Below, piece by piece: positions 1 through 6,650 of a stretch of DNA of 64,000 bases. The notes under the pieces are model-generated. The model saw only the letters and a program-made list of their open reading frames with translations, had not been told where the DNA came from and made no database searches. Numbering within the stretch: position 1 is the stretch's first letter; each line of letters begins with the position of its first letter. Source of the stretch: Paenibacillus doosanensis (lineage in GTDB: Bacteria; Bacillota; Bacilli; Paenibacillales; NBRC-103111); NCBI RefSeq assembly GCF_025060755.1, contig NZ_JANYUY010000013.1, positions 1-64,000 of the forward strand. The letters run 5' to 3'. The translations under genes were made by a program, and so were the position numbers.

Positions 1-36
1 TCTCCACAGCAGGGAGATGGGACCACTTCTGCACAT

Positions 37-290
37 CTAACGAAAAACGCCGGGTGACTTCTCATCCAGCTCATACTTTGATACAATGACCATGTTGGGT
101 AGGGGATGCATCCCGTGAGCCTGTTGCAGCAGGCCCACATACATGGGGGCATCCTTTTCCTTTTCTGTGATATGGTCATTATATTCAGCAACTCGCGGAC
201 AGGCAATCCCGTCAGCAATTGGACGTTATCTTTCAGCAGCAACACCCTATCTTCCGAACCTTATACATGAAATCGAAAAAGAATTTATAC
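37..290 (-). pseudogene. Unrecognised gene remnant at the left edge
   Basis: On the minus strand a frame ending in a stop at 37-39 reads PMYVGLLQQAHGMHPLPNM and is closed upstream by a stop near 226-228. A second frame just upstream (about 160-290) reads NVQLLTGLPVRELL and looks as though it should join the first, so one frameshift may separate two halves of one coding region. No start codon with a ribosome binding site is visible. I do not recognise the family. The stretch up to 391 otherwise holds only A+T-rich sequence. The remnant fits the mobile, decaying character of this end of the window. Low certainty. Confidence 0.25.
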
Positions 291-391
291 CAGAATAAAA
301 TATGCTTATAATATTGTTCACCGAGTAATTTGGGATATTGCTAATATTAAAGGAGAGCCGTGTAATACTAGCTCTCCTACCGTTTTAAACA

Positions 392-1132
392 TTAAATTAG
401 CTTGTTAGCTACCGCGGCCAGAACTTGTGTTTTCCCGCCTAATTTATTGTCATTATCAAATATACCAACCGGAACCGCGAGTATTGAAATCTTATCCCCA
501 ACCTTTAAACTGCCGCTAGGGATAGTTAATAGGAGGTCGACAGGAGTTCCATCCTCTGCTCCAATGACAATTTGGGAGAGAATGCCCATCTTTTCAAAAT
601 TACTTCCAGGCGGATAATCTTGAACAAAACCAATTTCACCACTAAATGACATAGCCTTGCCGTAATAGTTCCAAGGAGTTTTCATTACAGTTGCGGGTGA
701 GGCTGTCTCCTTTTCGAGATTTGTTGAAATATCCTCGACAGCTTTAAGCAATTTCACAGCTAAATCAACGTTCCCGTTTTTATCTGCGTATATCTCTTTT
801 GTATTCCATTGAGGATTCTTTGCTTTTTCTTCTTCTGCTTTTTTCTTAGCTTCTGCATCCGCCTTGGCTTTCGCTTCTTTGTCAGCTTTAGCCGCTGATT
901 CTTGAGCGGTATTGTCGGCTTTAACATCTTCCTTTTGATTTACAGTAGCGGTTGTCGTTACGGTATCCGGAGAGTTTTCTCCTCCTGAAGACATAGCAGA
1001 TAATAAAACAATGAGGGAGATGATTGCCCATGGAATTGAAAATATCTTCCCTATATTTCCCATATTCTTCCAACGTATAAAGAGCATTATGTAAGGTACG
1101 ACAAGCCAACCAATAAATTTAATAAAGCCCAT
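392..1132 (-). CDS. Membrane-anchored protein with Ala/Lys coiled linker, unknown function
   Basis: 246 residues; start preceded by GGAGG about 9 bases upstream on the minus strand. Two hydrophobic stretches lie near the N-terminus (about residues 4-20 and 33-48), followed by a strongly charged Ala/Lys/Glu segment (about 68-108) that probably forms a helical stalk. The C-terminal about 130 residues are a folded domain of mainly short beta-like segments (YYGKAMSFSGEIGFVQDYPPGS and onward), reminiscent of small OB-fold extracellular or cytosolic domains, but I cannot assign a family. Such membrane plus coiled-linker proteins are common on phages and integrative elements of Bacilli. It lies 43 bases downstream of the LRAT-like gene on the same strand, so the two may be co-transcribed. 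Confidence 0.7.
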   Translation of the reverse strand: MGFIKFIGWLVVPYIMLFIRWKNMGNIGKIFSIPWAIISLIVLLSAMSSGGENSPDTVTTTATVNQKEDVKADNTAQESAAKADKEAKAKADAEAKKKAEEEKAKNPQWNTKEIYADKNGNVDLAVKLLKAVEDISTNLEKETASPATVMKTPWNYYGKAMSFSGEIGFVQDYPPGSNFEKMGILSQIVIGAEDGTPVDLLLTIPSGSLKVGDKISILAVPVGIFDNDNKLGGKTQVLAAVANKLI

Positions 1133-1175
1133 TTTACTTCATCCTCCGTATTCTTCTGATTGCTTACTTGTTGAT

Positions 1176-1625
1176 TTATGATGCGTTCTTCCAATCCCAT
1201 TTTCTCCAAGTGACTGAACTACCGTGTTTCTCGCGTACTAAATCTTTTAGCATCCACAAAAAATTGCATGAGTTATTAAAGTCGTCTGTGACACATCCTG
1301 CGCAAAACTGATGACAATTATCTAATATGACATTGTAATCTCTCGTTGATCCTATCTTGTCAATCGCGCGTCCTGCTGCCGATGGAAAGCTAACAGCCAA
1401 ATCCATATCTGAGTAGCAGGGAACATAAATTTCATGATTAAAGGTAGTGATATGGCCTGTAAACTCATGGAGAGATACTTCCTCAATATATCCTTGCCCA
1501 TTCAGATGAATGACTCGATTGTAGCCCAGATATATCCCAGAATGCTCGGCAGCCCCGAACGCTAGTTCTGTATAAATAATCGAACCAGTCTCGGGTGGTA
1601 TGCTTTTTTTTGATCCCCAGAACAT
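1176..1625 (-). CDS. LRAT-like (NlpC/P60 superfamily) protein
   Basis: 149 residues, with a good ribosome binding site (AGGAGGT, about 8 bases before the ATG). The order of residues fits the lecithin:retinol acyltransferase-like branch of the papain-like NlpC/P60 superfamily: an N-terminal EHSGIYLG with His28, a second His40 in RVIHLNG, and a downstream NCHQFC with Cys104 in the position of the family's NCExF nucleophile motif. Family members are thiol acyltransferases or hydrolases acting on lipids or acyl chains; the substrate here cannot be read from sequence. No signal peptide is seen, so it is probably cytoplasmic or membrane-associated. It is divergent from the XRE repressor at 1888 and shares its operator region, so repressor control is likely. 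Family assignment moderate; function unknown. Confidence 0.65.
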   Translation of the reverse strand: MFWGSKKSIPPETGSIIYTELAFGAAEHSGIYLGYNRVIHLNGQGYIEEVSLHEFTGHITTFNHEIYVPCYSDMDLAVSFPSAAGRAIDKIGSTRDYNVILDNCHQFCAGCVTDDFNNSCNFLWMLKDLVREKHGSSVTWRKWDWKNAS

Positions 1626-1797
1626 GTAAAAGACCTCCTAATGAACTAAGATTTTCTTGGGAAATGTGGATTGGAATCACCCCTAGGTCGAGTGTCCTTA
1701 AACAAATACCTCCTTAAATTAGTCTCGAAATAATAGGTGAGTGGTCCTATATTTTCCAAAGCACAAGAAGATTATATAAAATGCGACAAATTCAGTC

Positions 1798-1834
1798 AAT
1801 GACTATAGTCATTATTAAAAATAACTACTATAGT
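1798..1834. promoter_or_regulatory. Double palindromic operator in the XRE/LRAT divergent region
   Basis: A perfect 16-base palindrome, AATGACTATAGTCATT, occupies 1798-1813. The same core ACTATAGT recurs at 1827-1834 within TACTATAGTG, with centres 25 bases apart. Two spaced copies of a palindrome directly upstream of an XRE-family gene is the normal layout for repressor autoregulation. The sites sit between the divergent genes at 1625 (minus) and 1888 (plus). Binding by the XRE protein is inferred from position. Confidence 0.6.
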
Positions 1835-1887
1835 GATTTGTCGATTGACTCTTTAACCTCTAAGTTTTTCATATGAGGTGAATAATA

Positions 1888-2232
1888 GTGAGCAAAATAG
1901 CCGAATTGGTTGGAGCGAAAATTAGAGATTTTCGATTAGAACGGGGATTTAGCCAAGAGAGATTAGCCTTTAAAGCAGGGCTTAATACATCATATATAGG
2001 ACAACTAGAGAGAGGAGAAAAGAGCCCGACATTAGACTCCTTAGAAAAGGTAGCTACTGCACTGGATGTTTCATTAGAAGAACTGTTCCGCTTCTCTAAT
2101 AGCGTAGAGATAGAGGCAGATTATTCGATAGCTCAAAAAATTGCTTTTCAATTGCATGGAAGGTCTGAAATGGAACAGGAAGCAGTGTATAATTTTGTAA
2201 AGCAACTACTCTGGTTTAGGGATAGAAAGTGA
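1888..2232 (+). CDS. XRE-family HTH transcriptional regulator
   Basis: 114 residues. Residues about 7-62 form a classic HTH_XRE domain (IRDFRLERGFSQERLAFKAG followed by SYIGQLERGEKSPTLDSL), a Cro/C1-like DNA-binding helix-turn-helix. The C-terminal half (about 70-114) is helical and probably mediates dimerisation. It starts at GTG 1888 with AGGTGA a few bases upstream. The double operator at 1798-1834 lies directly upstream and suggests autoregulation plus control of the divergent LRAT-like gene. Such single-domain repressors are typical of phage, ICE and defence loci. High certainty for the domain, low for the target list. Confidence 0.88.
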   Translation: MSKIAELVGAKIRDFRLERGFSQERLAFKAGLNTSYIGQLERGEKSPTLDSLEKVATALDVSLEELFRFSNSVEIEADYSIAQKIAFQLHGRSEMEQEAVYNFVKQLLWFRDRK

Positions 2233-2258
2233 GTAAGGAGTAGGCATTTAGCGTCTTC

Positions 2259-2867
2259 TCAAATGTGTCCGTGCTCTTTTAGGCTATAGAATTGATGCCC
2301 CCCTATAATGACATGGTCAATAACCTCAATTCCGATAATTGATCCAGCTTCAACCAAACGCTTCGTTAGTTGAATGTCCTCCTGAGAGGGTGTTGGATCA
2401 CCGCTCGGGTGGGGATGAGCGCAGATAATGGAAGCGCTGCAACGTTTAATGGCTGAGCGAAATACTTCGCGAGGATGGACGATAGCCGCGTTTAATGAGC
2501 CAATGGATATAACTTCTTTAAAGATTAGATGATTTTTAGTATTCAAAAATAGACATACAAAATGCTCTTTTTGGAGATGCCTAAAATCAGGAGCCAAAAG
2601 GTCAAATACATCTTTTGGACTTTTAATAATGTGAGGGGTTGGCGCGGCAGCAGAAATAGCTTTGGCAAGCCTCAACATAGCTGTGATTTGCCGAGCTTTC
2701 CCTATGCCGATGCCCTTGATTCTTGTAAGTTCCTGTTCAGTTGCGTCAACTAGCTCCGAGATCACGGGAAAGCGTGTTAAGATTTCTTCGACCATATAAC
2801 TTCCTTGTTTCTCGCAAAGAGATTGAGCGAGTAAAGATTTTAATTCGGCATTGTGATAAGTTTGCAT
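2259..2867 (-). CDS. radC: RadC family JAB-domain protein
   Basis: 202 residues. An N-terminal helix-hairpin-helix region (about 35-70, with TRIKGIGIGKARQITAMLRL) is followed by the RadC JAB/MPN+ domain (about 80-200), which carries the metal-binding HPHPSGDPTPSQED motif. RadC proteins were once linked to DNA repair, but the role is unproven; stand-alone copies are frequent on phages, plasmids and genomic islands. The ribosome binding site AAGGAGG lies 8 bases before the ATG. The gene follows the DUF960-like gene by about 20 bases on the same strand, so they form a two-gene operon. The A+T-rich context suggests this copy travelled with the island rather than being the chromosomal radC beside mreBCD. 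Confidence 0.85.
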   Translation of the reverse strand: MQTYHNAELKSLLAQSLCEKQGSYMVEEILTRFPVISELVDATEQELTRIKGIGIGKARQITAMLRLAKAISAAAPTPHIIKSPKDVFDLLAPDFRHLQKEHFVCLFLNTKNHLIFKEVISIGSLNAAIVHPREVFRSAIKRCSASIICAHPHPSGDPTPSQEDIQLTKRLVEAGSIIGIEVIDHVIIGGHQFYSLKEHGHI

Positions 2868-2888
2868 GAATTTGGCCTCCTTGTATAA

Positions 2889-3182
2889 TTAACACATAAT
2901 CATTACGCTATGACTCTGACAATCTACAGCAAGTACTTTAGCAGTTATTATTGTTGATGCTGAAATTGTATGCTCCATGAAATATGGAGGCTGTTGCTGC
3001 GAGTGAATAATTTGTTGCTTTTGTTCACCGTCTACCGTGATGCTGCTGAGTACAAATAGTTGGATTTCATCTTTTTGATTAACTTCCATGGACTCAATTA
3101 GATACCATAGTAGATTTTGAGTCCATTCAGGAATTTCGAATTGGATTCTCTGTGATACAATTTTCGGGTTAGTAAATAGCAT
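2889..3182 (-). CDS. DUF960-like small protein
   Basis: 97 residues from ATG 3182, chosen because AAGGGAGGTG precedes it by about 9 bases; a longer frame to 3221 has no ribosome binding site. The pattern (opening TNPKIVSQRIQFEIP, then LLWYLIESM, then QKQQIIHSQQQPPY) resembles DUF960 proteins found on mobile elements of Firmicutes, where a short protein begins with a rule like RYVTRGV..IP and later has an IHxQExPPY motif. No function is known for that family. It is the first gene of a DUF960-radC pair and its leader contains two stable hairpins. Family call is from memory of the motif, moderate certainty. Confidence 0.6.
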   Translation of the reverse strand: MLFTNPKIVSQRIQFEIPEWTQNLLWYLIESMEVNQKDEIQLFVLSSITVDGEQKQQIIHSQQQPPYFMEHTISASTIITAKVLAVDCQSHSVMIMC

Positions 3183-3210
3183 GAGTGTGTTCACCTCCCT
3201 TGAGAAAATG

Positions 3211-3277
3211 TAAAATGCCAAGCACGATAGCTGTGCTTGGCATTTTTGTTTGCGATAGGGAGGATATACCTATCGCA
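3211..3277 (-). promoter_or_regulatory. Two-hairpin leader upstream of DUF960-radC
   Basis: Two near-perfect inverted repeats lie between the gene start at 3182 and 3277. One is AAATGCCAAGCAC / GTGCTTGGCATTT (3211-3243). The other is TGCGATAGG / CCTATCGCA (3251-3277). Read on the minus strand, the proximal hairpin ends a few bases before the Shine-Dalgarno, and the distal one contains TCCTCCCT, complementary to the AGGGAGG of that Shine-Dalgarno. Read on the plus strand, the proximal hairpin is followed by TTTTTG and could act as a terminator. The rest of 3278-3583 is A+T-rich and shows no credible gene. Confidence 0.45.
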
Positions 3278-3583
3278 TAGGTATTCAGGATTATAATATA
3301 GAATTTGTTTTTAGATGTTTACGATTTTTGTGGAATAACTTAGGAAAAATGGAATTTGGTAACAAATATAGATTTATAATCTAAAATGAGTTTGGCTGAT
3401 ACATTTCACAATATTTGTGTTGAAATTTCTTATAAGTATTAGCAAAGGATTTACAAAATCTAGTTTAGATGTAAAATTAGTTTGAAGAGTATTGAGAAAA
3501 CATAAAGAAAAGGATATGTGCTTTTGTTTGTCGAATAGTATAAATTTAGCCCTCATATTAATCTACACATCAAGGAGACAGTA

Positions 3584-4831
3584 ATGAGTTTTTCAACTAA
3601 GTATAAAGTCCTAGATTTATTTTCAGGTGCAGGCGGAATGGCTGAGGGGTTCTTACAAGCTGGTTTCTCAATACCTGCCGCTACTGATTATAGTAAAGAA
3701 GCTTCTTTAACTTATATAAATAGACATAAACAGCTCGAATTGAACTTTAACTATTATCAAGGGGATATAGCAGACCTAACCAAAAAGAGCAAGCTTAATG
3801 ACTTACTCGATGGTAATTCAGTTGATGTAGTAGTTGGTGGTCCTCCTTGTCAGGGGTTTAGCTTAACTGGTAAGAGACTTAGCGATGATCCAAGAAATAT
3901 TCTTTTTATTAAATATCTCAAAATAATACAGATGTCCAACCCCAGATATTTTGTTATGGAGAATGTACTAGGAATTCTCTCTTTTAGAATTAATAAAATT
4001 AAAGGGGTTTCCGGCAAAGAATATAATAACGAATTGGTCACAAAAATATTAGAATCTGAAGCACTACTTTTAGGTTATAAAGTAAGATGGAAAGTATTAA
4101 ACGCTAAAGATTTTGGTGTGCCACAGAATAGGCCAAGGGTAATATTTTTTGGTCACAAAATTCGAAAGAGACTCGGTAAAATATATGATTATGTTGTTCC
4201 TGCGCAATTTCCTTGCCCGATTGAAAGTAATGTTTCTGTTTATGAGGCTCTATCTGATTTGAGCTTTTTAAAAAATGGAGAAAAGTCTAATTTATATTTA
4301 AACATGTTGCCTTTGTCTGATTATCAAAAAAAGCTAAGAATTGGACAAACCCCTAATAAAAATGGAATTCCAATTACTTCTCTTGAATTACACAATCATG
4401 AGGCTTCAAAACATAATCCGAACACAATTAGACGCTTCAGTTTACTTAGCAATGGAGAAAAAATCAGTGATTTATTAAAACGCTTAAGTAAGTCTAATGT
4501 GCTTCCAGATGAATATGAAAAGATGGCTACTAAAAAGAGGTCTTGCATAAAGCTAATAAGAGAAGGGATTTCTCCGACAATATTGACTCTACCTGATGAT
4601 ATTATTCATTACGATCCGAAAAATCCTAGAATACTTACTGTACGCGAACTAGCAAGGCTTCAATCATTTGATGATAGTTTTATATTTTTGGGTAAACGAA
4701 CTACTGGTGGAGATAGAAGGCGTGTCGAGACGCCGCAATATACTCAAGTCGGAAATGCGGTTCCTCCGTTTTTCTCAAGGTCAATTGCCTTAAAAATTAA
4801 AGAAGCTTTACTTGAGACGGATAAGAAATAA
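3584..4831 (+). CDS. DNA (cytosine-5-)-methyltransferase
   Basis: 415 residues, the usual length of a bacterial C5 methyltransferase. Motif I is DLFSGAGGMAEGF (residues 11-23). The catalytic motif IV is GGPPCQGFS with nucleophile Cys89. Motif VI is ENVLG, motif VIII is QNRPRVIFFG, and motif X is GNAVPP near residue 390. The enzyme transfers a methyl group from S-adenosylmethionine to C5 of cytosine in a target sequence set by the region between motifs VIII and IX, which cannot be read by eye. Start ATG has AGGAGA upstream. No restriction endonuclease is adjacent: an IS110 element follows and then the kinase/receiver/CHAT operon, so it is either an orphan methylase or part of a defence locus later split by the insertion. 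Confidence 0.93.
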   Translation: MSFSTKYKVLDLFSGAGGMAEGFLQAGFSIPAATDYSKEASLTYINRHKQLELNFNYYQGDIADLTKKSKLNDLLDGNSVDVVVGGPPCQGFSLTGKRLSDDPRNILFIKYLKIIQMSNPRYFVMENVLGILSFRINKIKGVSGKEYNNELVTKILESEALLLGYKVRWKVLNAKDFGVPQNRPRVIFFGHKIRKRLGKIYDYVVPAQFPCPIESNVSVYEALSDLSFLKNGEKSNLYLNMLPLSDYQKKLRIGQTPNKNGIPITSLELHNHEASKHNPNTIRRFSLLSNGEKISDLLKRLSKSNVLPDEYEKMATKKRSCIKLIREGISPTILTLPDDIIHYDPKNPRILTVRELARLQSFDDSFIFLGKRTTGGDRRRVETPQYTQVGNAVPPFFSRSIALKIKEALLETDKK

Positions 4832-4878
4832 AAAAGGAGCCATTCCTGTAATGAAATAATTTGAGGTTTGAACAAAAA

Positions 4879-4946
4879 GAGCGCCTCCTGTATGCTGGGT
4901 CTCGAATGCGGAACACATTCATGCCCTAATTAAAAGGAGGACGCTC
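4879..4946 (+). promoter_or_regulatory. Inverted repeat masking the transposase ribosome binding site
   Basis: GAGCGCCTCCT (4879-4889) is complementary, with one bulge, to AGGAGGACGCTC (4935-4946), which contains the Shine-Dalgarno of the transposase. A transcript entering from outside the element would fold this hairpin and hide the ribosome binding site, a known way insertion sequences avoid activation by read-through. Structure predicted by eye only. Confidence 0.45.
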
Positions 4947-4949
4947 AAC

Positions 4950-6244
4950 ATGAAGTATAAGCTGAAGCAAAAGAAAAATCAACGAATTGAAAGAATTACC
5001 GAAGCGACCTTGGTCGTAGGTGCAGACATTGCAAAAAAGACACATGTCGCCCGCGCCATAGATTATCGAGGTATTGAGTTAGGTAGGGATTGCTGGTTTC
5101 ACAACGACCGTGAGGGCTTAACGAAATTAGCAACGTGGATGAAGGAGCTGCAGCGGGTTCATCACAAAACAGATATTGTTTTAGGAATCGAACCTACCGG
5201 ACACTACTGGTTTCCACTAGCCCAATTCCTTCAAGAAGTAGGCGTAAAAGTTGTCATTGTGAATCCGCATCATGTGAACAAAAGCAAAGAACTTGAAGAC
5301 AATTCTCCGACGAAAAACGACTACAAGGATGCTAAGGTTATAGCTGACCTTGTTCGGAATGGCCATTACAGTGAGCCGAAATTGCCTGAGCAAGTGTATG
5401 CCGACCTGCGGATTCTAATGAATCTGCGAGAGAAAGTGATGGATGCGCTAGGGCAAGCACAGCGACGTGTTCAGAACTGGCTGGATCGCTTTTTTCCGGA
5501 GTACACGGAAGTGTTTAGAGCATGGGACGGAGCGGCTTCGCTTATTGCGCTTAGAGAGTTCCCAACACCCGAAGAGATTGTTTCCTTAGGATCGCAATGC
5601 ATTGCCCAGCGCTGGAAGAAAGATATTAAACGAGCGGTCGGAGTGAAACGCGCAGCGAAGCTTGTTGCTGCGGCGAAAATATCGATTGGCTTACGCCAAG
5701 GGCTTGTCGCGGCACGAGTGGAACTGAAGACTCTACTAGAGCAGTACGACATGTATGTGCGTCAAGAAAAAGACATTATGGGGCAAGTTGCGGAGCGATT
5801 AGAGAGCATACCAGGAACCACAGAGATGCTTACGATTCCTGGCTAGGCATCGTTACTTTAGCGGGATTCCTCGCTGAAGTAGGCGATCTTTCCGGCTATG
5901 AACACAGCCAACAAATCGTTAGGCTAGCTGGCCTCAATCTAAAAGAAAATAGTTCAGGCAAACGAAAAGGACTACCCGGAATAACCAAAAGGGGACGTTC
6001 AAGATTAAGGGCACTATTGTTCCGCTGCGTCATGCCCATGGTAGCTAAAAATCAAGAATTTAAGGCGTTACATCGGCACTATACGAAACGGAATGAGAAT
6101 CCGCTAAAGAAGAAGCAGTCGATCATTGCACTATGTTGCAAGCTCATACGAGTTTTACACACGCTAGGAACGAAGATAAAACCCTATAACGCAGTCGATG
6201 TACTCGGTCCTCAAATGATCGCTCAGTTACAAATGGTTGCATAA
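4950..6244 (+). pseudogene. IS110-family transposase, frameshifted
   Basis: The first frame (4950-5846) encodes the RuvC-like DEDD domain: Asp26 in VVGADIAKKTH, Glu81 in GIEPTGHYW, and Asp124/Asp127 in TKNDYKDAKV. It stops at TAG 5844-5846 right after SIPGTTEMLTIPG. The protein clearly continues in another frame from 5846 (GIVTLAGFLAEVGDLSGYE, then KENSSGKRKGLPGITKRGR, the Tnp20 domain with its serine region) and ends at 6244. Restoring one base after CCTGGC at about 5843 would fuse the two into about 430 residues, a normal IS110 length. So a single-base deletion, rather than programmed frameshifting, is the simplest reading. No slippery heptamer is seen at the junction. The transposase is probably inactive. 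Confidence 0.88.
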
Positions 6245-6650
6245 CAAGTTCAACATCGTTTACTTCTTGAATGCAGCAAAGAAAGCCAAGAGACAATTGA
6301 AGCACGGAGAAGCCGTAGTTCATTCACCATAAGGGCAAACGACCCCGTAAAGGAGCAAGAAACGGCCTCCACCCCTTGAGAGGAAGAACGAAGGAATGTA
6401 AGGGCATTGACCCGGTGTGACATGGGAGGGTAATCCCCAAGGGTGATTCGTGGAGATCTAAAGTGCGATCATACTCGCACCCAAGTATTGGAAATTAACT
6501 TCCAAGCTCTGCTCCCCCACCGGCACCTCTAGGTAAATTATGGTCCATTTACATGACTTCGCCATTCCCTCAAATGTTAAAGGCTGAAATCGTGAGATTC
6601 AGTGAGCTAAACGTAGAAAATCTTATTTTATAGTGGGAGGTGCTCATTGT
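6245..6650 (+). other. Noncoding right arm of the IS110 element, candidate guide RNA region
   Basis: About 400 bases without a credible gene. Several short inverted repeats are visible, for example GTGCG/CGCAC around 6462-6479 and TTGGAA/TTCCAA at 6488-6505, plus a CCTC/GAGG pair near 6366-6384. A structured noncoding arm next to an IS110 transposase is where the family's bridge-type RNA would be encoded; whether this copy still makes one is unknown. The final bases before 6651 carry the GGGAGGTG ribosome binding site of the kinase gene. Confidence 0.35.

Larger units (their letters stand above)
4839..6568 (+). mobile_element. IS110-family insertion sequence, inactivated
   Basis: The element carries one IS110 transposase frame (4950-6244) broken by a frameshift. 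Its ends are not certain. An 8-base direct repeat GCCATTCC occurs at 4839-4846 and 6561-6568. An inverted 8-mer (ATTTGAGG at 4859-4866, CCTCAAAT at 6568-6575) also brackets the gene, but repeats this short could be chance. IS110 elements use a DEDD/serine recombinase and a structured noncoding RNA from one end. Here the long noncoding arm is downstream of the gene (6245-6568), the arrangement expected of the IS1111-type branch. It separates the methyltransferase from the three-gene signalling operon. Confidence 0.7.

Noticed and set aside
3374-3556. 60-residue minus-strand frame upstream of the methyltransferase
   Set aside because: A+T-driven low-complexity frame with no ribosome binding site.
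5840-5860. Programmed frameshift in the IS110 transposase
   Set aside because: No slippery heptamer or downstream structure at the junction; IS110 transposases are normally one frame, so a simple deletion is more likely.
4839-6568. GCCATTCC direct repeat as a target-site duplication
   Set aside because: Eight bases in windows of this size can match by chance, and IS110 elements usually make little or no target duplication. Kept only as a tentative boundary.
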